Shown here: positions 42,905-50,850 of the stretch, in pieces
Layout: each line of letters begins with the position of its first letter
How positions within the stretch are numbered: position 1 is the first letter of the stretch
From: Mycobacterium paraense
GTDB lineage: Bacteria > Actinomycetota > Actinomycetes > Mycobacteriales > Mycobacteriaceae
Direction: 5' to 3'
DNA length: 64,000 bases
Assembly: GCF_002101815.1 (NCBI RefSeq)
Contig: NZ_LQPM01000030.1
Coordinates: 1-64,000, forward strand
Position numbers and translations under genes: made by a program
The notes under the pieces: generated by a model
What the model saw: the letters and a program-made list of their open reading frames with translations, nothing else
Database searches by the model: none
Told to the model about the DNA's origin: nothing

Positions 42905-43221
42905 CAGATGTCCTTGCCGTTGCGCTTGGAGATGCGGACGCGCTTGCCGGTTTCCTCGTCCACCCGGTAGCCGATCCGGGTGGGCTTGCCGTCCGAGTCG
43001 ACGACCATCACGTTGGAGACGTGGATCGGCGCTTCCTGCGTGACGATGCCGCCCGACCGCGCTCCGCGCTGGTTGGTCGAGACCGCGGTGTGCTTCTTGA
43101 TCCGGTTGACGCCCTCGACCAGCACGCGGTTACGTTCCGGGTAGGCCTGCAGGACCTTGCCCTTGGCGCCCTTGTCCTTGCCCGCGATGACGAGGACGGT
43201 GTCGCCCTTGTGGACCTTCAT
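42904..43221 (-). CDS. rplX: 50S ribosomal protein L24
   Basis: 105 residues. The KOW-type start MKVHKGDTVLVIAGKDKGAKG and IKKHTAVSTNQRGARSGGI are characteristic. It is immediately adjacent to rplN. Confidence 0.97.
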   Translation of the reverse strand: MKVHKGDTVLVIAGKDKGAKGKVLQAYPERNRVLVEGVNRIKKHTAVSTNQRGARSGGIVTQEAPIHVSNVMVVDSDGKPTRIGYRVDEETGKRVRISKRNGKDI

Positions 43222-43590
43222 CTACAACACCTCCGGGGCCAGCGAGATGATCTTCATGAATCGCTTCTCGCGCAGTTCGCGGCCGACCGGCCCGAAGATG
43301 CGCGTCCCGCGCGGGTCGTTGTCGGGCTTGATGATCACCGCGGCGTTCTCGTCGAACTTGATGTAGCTGCCGTCGGGACGGCGGCGCTCCTTGACCGTGC
43401 GCACCACGACGGCTTTGACGACGTCGCCGCGCTTGACGTTGCCGCCGGGGATGGCGTCCTTGACGGTGGCGACGATGACGTCACCGATACCGGCGTAGCG
43501 TCGCGACGAACCGCCGAGCACACGGATGCACAAGATCTCCTTGGCGCCGGTGTTGTCGGCGACCTTCAGCCGCGATTCCTGCTGAATCAC
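43222..43590 (-). CDS. rplN: 50S ribosomal protein L14
   Basis: 122 residues, GTG start with AGGAG upstream. [20 protein letters not shown] and [21 protein letters not shown] are diagnostic. It is the first gene of the spc block here and probably has its own promoter in the 133-base gap upstream. Confidence 0.97.
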
Positions 43591-43632
43591 TCGATCTCCT
43601 GACCTGGTTCATGTGTGCACGGCAGGACGAAC

Positions 43633-43663
43633 CCACTAGCCTGACGTGCGCGGTCTTTGTCAC
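43633..43663 (-). promoter_or_regulatory. Possible promoter for the spc (rplN) operon
   Basis: Minus strand GTGACA (43663-43658), 19 bases, TAGTGG (43638-43633), about 43 bases before rplN. The match to SigA consensus is only fair, but the long upstream island makes a promoter in this gap likely. Confidence 0.3.
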
Positions 43664-43713
43664 CGAAGGGCACGCGGGGCCGATTCGCACCGGCCGAGGT
43701 CTGCCCAAGGCAA

Positions 43714-43730
43714 CCCCTAGAGTCTAGGGG
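43714..43730 (-). terminator. CTAG-centred inverted repeat at the end of the DinB-like gene
   Basis: CCCCTAGAGTCTAGGGG can form a six-base stem with a five-base loop overlapping the stop of the DinB-like gene. On the minus strand it is followed only by TT, so it would be a weak terminator. It could instead be an operator ahead of rplN. Confidence 0.35.
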
Positions 43731-44260
43731 ACGACCAGCTCAGAGCCAAATCTGCGGATGTCGGCGAGATGATGGACGCCTTCGTGCATCGCCTGGCGCA
43801 CCAGCCAGCGCGCGGTGCGCCGTTCGCCGGGCAACCGGCTGCCCGCGCGGTCCCAGTCTTCCGTGCGCCTGACCTCGTCGCGGAACCCGGCGGTGCCGGC
43901 CGCCAGCTCGTCGAGCGTGGCCTCGATGTCGCAGTCGTTGTAGCGGAAGCGGCGGGCCCGCAGGTCGTTGAACATCGGCTCGAAGGCGGGTTCGTGCTCC
44001 GTGCGCACGCGGTGCAGCCGGATGGTGAAGCTGACGTAGACGTCGCGCACGTGGCAGAGGTACTCGGCGACCGACCACACCTCGGGGGCCGGCCGCACCC
44101 GCCGCGCCTCGGGCGCGATCGCGCCGATCGCCTCCCGGAGGGCGTCCGGCAGGCCCGAGATGACGGCGAGCGCGTCGTCGATGCCGGTGTCCAGGTAGGC
44201 GACTGAGCAGGCGTCGCAGACGTGATCCTCGGCGGCGAGCGGCGGTAGCGACGCGGGCAT
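43724..44260 (-). CDS. DinB-like/mycothiol-dependent enzyme-fold protein
   Basis: 178 residues. WSVAEYLCHVRDVYVSFTIRLHRV and the C-terminal VRQAMHEGVHHLADIRRFG supply the His residues of a DinB/YfiT-type four-helix metal site. The Cys pair CDACS near the N-terminus is uncommon. ATG 44260 is preferred over GTG 44275 because AGGA lies seven bases upstream. It lies 27 bases behind the Pro-rich exported protein gene and may be cotranscribed. Function unknown. Confidence 0.75.
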   Translation of the reverse strand: MPASLPPLAAEDHVCDACSVAYLDTGIDDALAVISGLPDALREAIGAIAPEARRVRPAPEVWSVAEYLCHVRDVYVSFTIRLHRVRTEHEPAFEPMFNDLRARRFRYNDCDIEATLDELAAGTAGFRDEVRRTEDWDRAGSRLPGERRTARWLVRQAMHEGVHHLADIRRFGSELVVP

Positions 44261-44287
44261 GGGGAAATCCTGCACCCGGCGCGGGTG

Positions 44288-44710
44288 CTACGGGGGGCAG
44301 GGCACCCTGACGGTGTTGTACCGGCAGACCTCGTCGGGCACGTTCGGCGGCGGCGACTGCAGCATCTCCATCCCCTGCTGCACCATCCGGGACACCTCCG
44401 GCGGCAATGCGACGCCCGGGGGCAACGGCGGCATCGGTAGCCCCGTCCCCGGCAGCTCCACCGCCCCCGGCGGCCACGGCGCCCCCGGCGGCAGCAGCGA
44501 CCCGGCGGGAACCGGCGACGGCGGCGGACACGCGACCCGGACGGTATTGAACCGGCAGACCTCGTTCGGGTCGTTCGGGTCGTTCGGCGCCGGCAGGTCG
44601 GTGGCCCTGTCCACCAGGCGCACCGACGGCTCGGGGTTCACCGGCGCGGCCGCCGACGCTCCAGCCGCGACGAGCACGCCGGCCACCGCCAACAGCGCAA
44701 CATTCCTCAT
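44288..44710 (-). CDS. Exported Pro-rich small protein with a duplicated Cys motif
   Basis: 140 residues. Signal peptide MRNVALLAVAGVLVAAGASAAAP with a likely cleavage after ASA-A. Two copies of a 14-residue motif, EVCRFNTVRVACPP and EVCRYNTVRVPCPP, flank a Pro/Gly-rich linker, and the second copy ends the protein. Each carries two Cys that may form disulfides or bind a ligand. No family recognised. Start 44710 chosen to begin at the signal peptide. Confidence 0.65.
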   Translation of the reverse strand: MRNVALLAVAGVLVAAGASAAAPVNPEPSVRLVDRATDLPAPNDPNDPNEVCRFNTVRVACPPPSPVPAGSLLPPGAPWPPGAVELPGTGLPMPPLPPGVALPPEVSRMVQQGMEMLQSPPPNVPDEVCRYNTVRVPCPP

Positions 44711-44919
44711 GGTCTGACGGTCGCAGCCGCGGCTCGCAATGGCGTGGGAAACGACTATGCGCGCCGTGAGAAGGGCCGGCCGCAAGCATCACACAAGGAT
44801 TAGGCAAGGCGGCCGCCAGACACTTTCCACGAACGGCCGTCACAGGCGGGCACAGCTGACGACCAGCGCCTGCCGCGGCACCCCCAGATTCGAGATTTCC
44901 GTCGGGAAAGGACACCTCC

Positions 44920-45399
44920 ATGACCACACTGTCGTACTACCGGCAGGCCGTGACGCTCACCGCAGCGGCCGCGGCCCTGATTGCAAGTGCCGCGGTCGCC
45001 AACGCGGATCCGTCGGACGATCCGCCCATGCAGGCGGCGCGCGGCGACTACGTCGGCGACTGGCAGCGGCACGAAAGCGCGATGACGATCGCCCCCGACG
45101 GCACCGGGACGATCTTGATCGGGTCCAGCGCTCGCGACGTCGAGAAATGGGCGATGCGCTGGACGCGGGGCGCCGGCGCGGACTTCGCGATCGGGTTGGA
45201 CCACCGCATCGGCATGTGGGGCAGCGGGCTGGAGGGCGCCCTCAACGAGCAGACCACGTGGCAGGCCGAGCTCGTCGTGGCCCCGGACGGTGTCACGGTC
45301 CTGCACTTGGTCCACAACGCCGCCGAACTCACCGACGCGAACGCCGGTGCCATCTGGTGCTCACAGAAGTACGGCTACAGCCACTTTTGCGGGGCCTGA
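44920..45399 (+). CDS. Exported conserved-type hypothetical protein
   Basis: 159 residues. N-terminal signal peptide (TLTAAAAALIASAAVANA then DPSDD), then a globular, Trp-rich domain: GDYVGDWQRHESAMTIAPDGTGTI, WAMRWTRGAGADF, HRIGMWGSG. The C-terminus SQKYGYSHFCGA has a conserved-looking WCSQKYG..FC Cys pair. The layout suggests a small beta-sheet mycobacterial secreted protein. Convergent with DUF4436 paralogue 1. Function unknown. Confidence 0.7.
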   Translation: MTTLSYYRQAVTLTAAAAALIASAAVANADPSDDPPMQAARGDYVGDWQRHESAMTIAPDGTGTILIGSSARDVEKWAMRWTRGAGADFAIGLDHRIGMWGSGLEGALNEQTTWQAELVVAPDGVTVLHLVHNAAELTDANAGAIWCSQKYGYSHFCGA

Positions 45400-45424
45400 A
45401 GGGCATCCCACAACGAGCAGATCC

Positions 45425-46366
45425 TCAGCTCGAATGTCGGTACCAGGCGGCGATGTACAGGACCAGCGCCGTGGCCAGCGCGATCAGCACCCAGATCACG
45501 ACGGCCTGGTCGATCCACGAACCCGCGGGCGGGGTGCCGGGGAGGATGTTGCGCAGCGGCACGACGGCGAACAGCATCGCGGCGTACCAGGTGGAAAACG
45601 GCGGCAGGAATTGCCGGCGGCCGGTGAGCATCTGGATGGCCACGAACAGCGCCAGCGTCGGCAGCGTGATGAGCACCAGGCAGATCCCGAGGTCGAACAC
45701 CAACGGGCCCTTGGCCCGCTGCAGGGTGAGGACGACGTTGTCCGGGCGATCGGAATCGCGGCTGTCCCGCCCGACCCGGCGGACCGAGATGTCCCAGCCC
45801 TCCAGCGACCCGGTCACCTCCACGCGTGCCGGTTTGTATTGACGGTTGTCGCCGGTTCCGACGAGCACGTCGGCCTGGATGGTGTCGGTCCGGTACGAGT
45901 CGAAGGGCCAGTCGCCGGGGTCGCCGTGGGCCTCGATGGTGGTGGCGACCTGCGCGGGCAGCTTGCCCACCGGATACTGCAGGTCCCCCAGGTCGTTCTG
46001 CGGGAAGAAGCGCACGGAGGTGTCGGTGTTCAACACGTTGAGTCGCTTGCTGATCAGCGAATCGTCGGGCATCACAAGGACTTTCACGTCGAGGCGATTC
46101 TGCACGGCGTGCAGCTGCTCGAATCGCACCAGAACCACGGTGCCCTCGGCGGTGTTCACGTCCGGCTCGGGCAGCGGACCCGGCGCGGACGCCAGCCAGT
46201 GGTAGCCGAACAGCGAGAGGGTATAGACCACCACGACGCCCACGATGATGGAGACATCAAGGACGAGGTGTCGCCGCCGCGGCTTGCGCGGTCGGCGCTG
46301 GCCGTTGGCCGGCGCGGCCAACGCCTCGGCCAGACGGGTTATCTCCTCGTCCCGTTGAATGGTCAC
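45425..46366 (-). CDS. DUF4436 membrane protein (paralogue 1 of 4)
   Basis: 313 residues (GTG 46366; an upstream GTG at 46423 would add 19). Basic N-terminus (RRPRKPRRRH), one membrane helix, an external domain of about 170 residues with the family motif GDPGDWPFDSYRT, then GWDIS, and three C-terminal membrane helices separated by VVPLRNILPGTPPAGSW. Related to Rv0713, which is single-copy in M. tuberculosis. No enzymatic motifs. The PFDSY and GWD spacing and the helices invite comparison with Cys-loop receptor extracellular domains. Confidence 0.82.
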   Translation of the reverse strand: MTIQRDEEITRLAEALAAPANGQRRPRKPRRRHLVLDVSIIVGVVVVYTLSLFGYHWLASAPGPLPEPDVNTAEGTVVLVRFEQLHAVQNRLDVKVLVMPDDSLISKRLNVLNTDTSVRFFPQNDLGDLQYPVGKLPAQVATTIEAHGDPGDWPFDSYRTDTIQADVLVGTGDNRQYKPARVEVTGSLEGWDISVRRVGRDSRDSDRPDNVVLTLQRAKGPLVFDLGICLVLITLPTLALFVAIQMLTGRRQFLPPFSTWYAAMLFAVVPLRNILPGTPPAGSWIDQAVVIWVLIALATALVLYIAAWYRHSS

Positions 46367-46485
46367 GGAGGCTGATGCTAGCAACGCGCGTGTTTGCTGG
46401 CAGCTTTTAACGGCGGCCGCCACAAGCTTGTAACAAGCGGCGTTACCTGCGTTAACACAGCGCGGCTAGCCGAGGCTTTCGGGTA

Positions 46486-47445
46486 TCAGTCCCCTTGCCG
46501 GACCCAGGCGAAGATGTACAGGCTCATCGCCGTCACGAGCGCGATCAGCACCCACTGCACGATGGCCTGGTCTATCCAAGAGCCGGGCGGCGGGGCGCCG
46601 GGCAGGATGTTGCGCAGCGGGACGATCGCGAACAGGTTCGCGGCGTACCACGTCGCGAAGGGCGGCAGGAACTTCCTTCGGCCCAGCGCCATCGGGATGG
46701 CGACCAGCAGGGCCAGGGTGGGAAGGCTGATGAGCACCAGGCAGATGCCCAGGTCGAAGATCAACGGGCCCTTGGCCCGCTTGAAGGTGATGACCACGTT
46801 CCCGTTGTCGGTGCCGCGCTGGGTCGGGAGCGCCCCGGGGTCGTGCAGCCGCTGGACGCTGACGTCCCACCCGTCGAGCTCACCGGTGACTTCGACGCGG
46901 GCGGGCACCTTCTTGACGTTGTCGCCGGACCCGACGAACGCGTCGGCCGAGATCGGTTCGGTCCGGTACGAGTCGAAGGGCCAGTTGCCGGGATCGCCGT
47001 GCGCCTCCACGGTGGTGCTGAGTTGTGCCGGCGCCTTTCCCTTGGGGTAGTGCAGGTCCCCCAGGTCGCTGGTCGGATACAGGCGCACCCCGACGTCGGT
47101 GCCCAGCACGTCGAAGCGGTTGTCGTAGGCCGAGATGCCCGGATACACAAGGACATTCACGGTAAGGCGATTCGCGACGGGCTTGAGCTCCTCGAGGCGC
47201 AGCTGCACGATGGTCGCGTCGCCCCCACCCTGGCTGAGGTCCAGCGGGGGAAGCGGGGCCTCCGCTTCCTGCAGCTGGTGGACGCCGAACAGGGATAGCG
47301 CGTAGGCGGAGATGACGACGAGCAGAATGCTCACGCCGATCGCGATGCGCGGCTTCCGATACTGTTTGCCACTCGGCGGCGGGGGCGACGGCGGTTCGTC
47401 CGACGGCGGGGGCGGGGCCGGTGTCGTCTGAGCCTCAGCGGTCAT
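46486..47445 (-). CDS. DUF4436 membrane protein (paralogue 2 of 4)
   Basis: 319 residues. A Pro-rich cytoplasmic N-terminus (PAPPPPSDEPPSPPPPSG) is followed by one helix, the external domain with GDPGNWPFDSYRTE and GWDVSVQRL, then FKRAKGPLIFDLGICLVLI and two more helices. It is separated from paralogue 1 by a 119-base gap, so it may have its own promoter. Start at 47445 gives the length typical of the family. Confidence 0.82.
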   Translation of the reverse strand: MTAEAQTTPAPPPPSDEPPSPPPPSGKQYRKPRIAIGVSILLVVISAYALSLFGVHQLQEAEAPLPPLDLSQGGGDATIVQLRLEELKPVANRLTVNVLVYPGISAYDNRFDVLGTDVGVRLYPTSDLGDLHYPKGKAPAQLSTTVEAHGDPGNWPFDSYRTEPISADAFVGSGDNVKKVPARVEVTGELDGWDVSVQRLHDPGALPTQRGTDNGNVVITFKRAKGPLIFDLGICLVLISLPTLALLVAIPMALGRRKFLPPFATWYAANLFAIVPLRNILPGAPPPGSWIDQAIVQWVLIALVTAMSLYIFAWVRQGD

Positions 47446-47581
47446 TGCTGACCCGCGCGCGCTGTGGGGGCAACACCGATCGAATGCTAGTGAACTTGCG
47501 CCGGTCCCGCGCGGTGACGAAAGCTCCGTCACTCACCGTCCATCGGCCGGTAACCCCGCCGTCGCTTTGCTGTAGGGAGGC

Positions 47582-48472
47582 CTAGCGCGGCGGCGAATCC
47601 GCCACGCAGCGAAACCCGATGTGGGTGGTCGCGGTGTCCTGTGATTGCGGCGACCGCGCGGCCGGACGGTAGCGATGGCAATATTCCGGCGCGCACAGGT
47701 GCGAACCGCCCTTCAGTGTCTGGCTGACGGACGGATCCGCCGGCCCCGACGGCGCGCAACAGGCCTTCGGCGGTTGATCGAGCCGGTGGTGCGCGGAGAA
47801 CTCGGTGGCGGTCCACTCCCAGACGTTGCCGATCATGTCCAGCAGGCCGAATCCGTTGGGCGGAAAGGTCCCCACGGGCGAGGTGCCCACCCACCCGAGC
47901 GCACCGTCGTTCTCATACGGGAACCGGCCCTGCCACGTGTTGGCCATCAGCCGGCCGTCCGGGTTCGCCTCGTCGCCCCAGGAATAGGTCGTCGTGGTCG
48001 CGCCGCGCGCGGCGTACTCCCACTCGGCCTCGCTGGGGAGCCGCCGGCCGGCCCACCGCGCGTACGCCGCCGCGTCGGGATACGCCACCTGCACCACCGG
48101 ATGATCGCCCCTGCCCTCGAGATCGCTGCCCGGCCCGAACGGATTCCGCCAGCTGGCGCCCGGCACCCAGTCCCACCATTGCCGCCAGTCGCGCAGATCG
48201 ACCGGGCCCGGCGTCGGGCGGAAGACCATGGCGCCCGGGCACAGGTCGTCAGGGTTGGCGCCGGGGTACAGCGCCGGGTCTATCGGCTGCTCGGCGACGG
48301 TGACATAGCCTGTGGCGGAGACGAATTCGGCGAACTGGGCGTTGGTCACCGGGTGGCGCTCCACCGCGAAGGCCGCCACGGTCACCGTGTGGACCGGCGC
48401 CTCTTCGGGATAGAAGCTCGTCGATCCCATGCGGAACGATCCGCCCGGCAGGTCGACCAACTCGGTGAGCAC
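47582..48472 (-). CDS. Formylglycine-generating enzyme (sulfatase-modifying factor)
   Basis: 296 residues, GTG start. SUMF1/FGE fold: LPGGSFRMGSTSFYPEEAPVH, PVTNAQFAEFV, LPSEAEWEYAARGA, MIGNVWEWTATEFS. The copper-binding active-site Cys pair is in GGSHLCAPEYCHRY. It oxidises the Cys of CSPTR in sulfatases to formylglycine, here in AtsA 4 kb upstream. Orthologue of Rv0712, where FGE lies next to atsA; the two are separated in this window. Confidence 0.93.
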   Translation of the reverse strand: MLTELVDLPGGSFRMGSTSFYPEEAPVHTVTVAAFAVERHPVTNAQFAEFVSATGYVTVAEQPIDPALYPGANPDDLCPGAMVFRPTPGPVDLRDWRQWWDWVPGASWRNPFGPGSDLEGRGDHPVVQVAYPDAAAYARWAGRRLPSEAEWEYAARGATTTTYSWGDEANPDGRLMANTWQGRFPYENDGALGWVGTSPVGTFPPNGFGLLDMIGNVWEWTATEFSAHHRLDQPPKACCAPSGPADPSVSQTLKGGSHLCAPEYCHRYRPAARSPQSQDTATTHIGFRCVADSPPR

Positions 48473-48502
48473 CCCTTCAGGGTAGGGCTGCCACCGGCGG
48501 GC

Positions 48503-49447
48503 TCAGTCCGATTGTCGATACCAGCTGAACATGTACAGGGCCATCGCCGCGACGAGCGCCATCAACACCCAGATCACCAGGACCTGGTCGATCCACGCAC
48601 CCGGCGGTGGAGATCCGGGCAGGAAATTGCGTATCGGGATGACGGCGAACAGCATGGCGGCGAACCACGTCACGAAGGGCGGCACGAATTTCCTTCTGCC
48701 CAGGGCTATTTGGATGGCCACCGCGAACGCCAGGGTGGGCAGGGCGAACAGGACCAGGCAGATGCCCAAGTCGAAGATCAGCGGCCCCTTGGCGCGGTGC
48801 AACGTGATGATCACGTTGTCCGGGCGGTCCGCCTCCTGGCTCGCTTCACCCACACGCTGGACACTGACGTCCCAACCGTCCAGCGCCCCGGTCACCTCCA
48901 CCCGGGCGGGTATGTACTGGCGGGCATCGCCTTGCCCGACGAGCACCTCCGCCGACAGGGTGTCGGTGCTGTAGGAGTCGAACGGCCAGTTGTTCGGGTC
49001 GCCATGGGCCTCGATCGTGGTGGCGACCTGCGCCGGCGACTTCCCCGCCGGGTATTGCAGGTCACCCAGGTCATTGGCCGGGTCCATCCGCACGGCGGTG
49101 TCGGTCTTCAGCACGTCGAGGCGCTTGTCGAACATCGAATCCTCGGGGATCACAAGCACCTTTACCGTCAGACGGTTCGCGACGGTCTCCAGCTTTTCGA
49201 GACGCACCAGAACGACGGTGTCGTTGGTCGCGTTCAGGTCCGGCGGCTTGAGCGGTCCCGCCGATTTGGATAGCGCGTGGACGCCGAACAGCGCCAGTGC
49301 GTAGACGATCAGGAAGGCGACCAGGATGCCGATCAACAACAGGGTGCGCCGTCTGCCCCGCTTGGCGGGCGCCTCGGGCGGCGCCGCGGGCGGCGGTTCC
49401 GATGCGGGCGGTGTTGCGGGGGGTGGTGCTGGTGGAGCCTGGGTCAT
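48503..49447 (-). CDS. DUF4436 membrane protein (paralogue 3 of 4)
   Basis: 314 residues. Pro/Ala-rich N-terminus, first helix LLLIGILVAFLIVYALALFG, external domain with GDPNNWPFDSYST and GWDVSVQRV, then HRAKGPLIFDLGICLVLF and two further helices. ATG 49447 has GGAGG upstream. It ends 30 bases before FGE starts, so the two are cotranscribed, as Rv0713-Rv0712 would be. Confidence 0.85.
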   Translation of the reverse strand: MTQAPPAPPPATPPASEPPPAAPPEAPAKRGRRRTLLLIGILVAFLIVYALALFGVHALSKSAGPLKPPDLNATNDTVVLVRLEKLETVANRLTVKVLVIPEDSMFDKRLDVLKTDTAVRMDPANDLGDLQYPAGKSPAQVATTIEAHGDPNNWPFDSYSTDTLSAEVLVGQGDARQYIPARVEVTGALDGWDVSVQRVGEASQEADRPDNVIITLHRAKGPLIFDLGICLVLFALPTLAFAVAIQIALGRRKFVPPFVTWFAAMLFAVIPIRNFLPGSPPPGAWIDQVLVIWVLMALVAAMALYMFSWYRQSD

Positions 49448-49631
49448 CGGTCAACACCTCCATGCGGTGTGCGGAGCTCGGGGGGCGAGCCCACGAAAAT
49501 TAGATCGTAGCGAACCCATGCTGTTCATGCGTCAAATAATTTTTTCCGCCCACCAGTAGGCAATTTCCGTCAACCCGGCGCACACCCGAGCGCCACCCAG
49601 CGAAACCCGAGCCGCGGCGGCACGACGACTC

Positions 49632-49659
49632 GTTCATTCCCCGTTTGTTTGCCTGTTAA
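49632..49659 (+). promoter_or_regulatory. GTTCA-like direct repeats upstream of the PstS gene
   Basis: GTTCA at 49632, GTTTG at 49643 and GTTAA at 49655 repeat with 11-12-base spacing, about 55-80 bases before the pstS-like gene. The spacing resembles PhoB/RegX3 direct-repeat boxes, but two repeats are degenerate. Tentative. Confidence 0.3.
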
Positions 49660-49710
49660 TTCGACCGCTGTAAATGTGTCGATCAGCGCCGGCGCCAGGA
49701 GGCAAGCAAG

Positions 49711-50838
49711 GTGAAGTACAACCGATCGGCCATCCCCATGAGCCTGCTGGCGGCCGCCGCCTTGGTGGTCTCGGGATGCAGCAACGCCCACGCGACGCTG
49801 GCGTATGCCGCCGGCGCGAAGGTGGACTGCGGCGGCAAACAGACCCTGATCGCCAGCGGCTCGACCGCGCAGGCGAACGCGATGACGAAGTTCGTCGACG
49901 CGTACCACCGGGCGTGCCAGGGGCAGACCCTCAACTACACGGCCAACGGCTCGGGCGCGGGCATCAGCGAATTCCTGTCCGGTAAAACCGATTTCGGCGG
50001 GTCCGACATCCCGCTGTCCGGTGACCAATACGCCGCCGCCAAGCAGCGTTGCGGCGGGGCCGACGCGTGGAACCTGCCCGTGGTGTTCGGCCCGCTGGCC
50101 ATCACCTACAACCTCGGCTCCGTCGACTCCCTGGTGCTCGACGCGCCCACGCTGGCCAAGATCTTCAACGGGACCATCACGCGCTGGGACGACCCGGCCC
50201 TCACCGCGTTCAACACCTCGATGCCGGCCGAGGACATCCGCGTCGTCTACCGCAGCGACGCGTCGGGCACCACCGAGAACTTCCAGTCCTACCTGCAGGC
50301 CGCGTCCGGCGGGGCCTGGAAGCAGGGCACCGGCAAGTCGTTCAAGGGCGGAGTCGGCGTCGGGGCCGCCGGCAACAAGGGCACGTCGGAGCTGGTGAAG
50401 GCCACCGAGGGCGCGATCAGCTACAACGAGTTGTCCTTCGCGCTGCAGCAGGGCCTGTTCGCCGCGGAGATCAAGACCCCGGCGAGCCGCAGGTCGCTGC
50501 GACCGGTGCGGATCGGCACCGACACGGTCGGCAAGACCATCACGGGCGCCAAAATCATCGGCACGGGCAACGATCTGGTGCTCGACATCTCGTCGTTCTA
50601 CAACCCCGCCCAGCCCGACGTCTATCCGATCGTCCTGGCCACCTACGAGATCGTCTGCTCCAAGTACCCCGTCGCGGACGAGGCCAAGGCGGTCAAGGCG
50701 TTCCTGCAGGCGGCGATAGGCCCGGGCCAGGTCGAGCTGGCCCGCAACGGCTACATACCGCTGTCGCCCGACTTCCAGTCCAGGGTCTCCAGCGCCGTCG
50801 ACGCGATCAGCTACGCCGGAGCGGCCGTCGCCGAGTAA
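49711..50838 (+). CDS. PstS-like phosphate-binding lipoprotein
   Basis: 375 residues, GTG start with AGGAGG eight bases upstream. Lipobox LVVSGCSN at about residue 23, then a periplasmic-binding-protein fold: IASGSTAQANAM and GSGAGISEFLSG (phosphate-contacting N-terminal turns), GGSDIPLSG, YRSDASGTTENFQSYL. These are typical phosphate-binding segments of PstS. It is an orphan: no pstC/A/B neighbours, and it is inserted on the opposite strand between DUF4436 paralogues. Likely feeds an existing Pst transporter elsewhere or acts as a phosphate sensor. Confidence 0.88.
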   Translation: MKYNRSAIPMSLLAAAALVVSGCSNAHATLAYAAGAKVDCGGKQTLIASGSTAQANAMTKFVDAYHRACQGQTLNYTANGSGAGISEFLSGKTDFGGSDIPLSGDQYAAAKQRCGGADAWNLPVVFGPLAITYNLGSVDSLVLDAPTLAKIFNGTITRWDDPALTAFNTSMPAEDIRVVYRSDASGTTENFQSYLQAASGGAWKQGTGKSFKGGVGVGAAGNKGTSELVKATEGAISYNELSFALQQGLFAAEIKTPASRRSLRPVRIGTDTVGKTITGAKIIGTGNDLVLDISSFYNPAQPDVYPIVLATYEIVCSKYPVADEAKAVKAFLQAAIGPGQVELARNGYIPLSPDFQSRVSSAVDAISYAGAAVAE

Positions 50839-50850
50839 GTCGCCGAGTAA

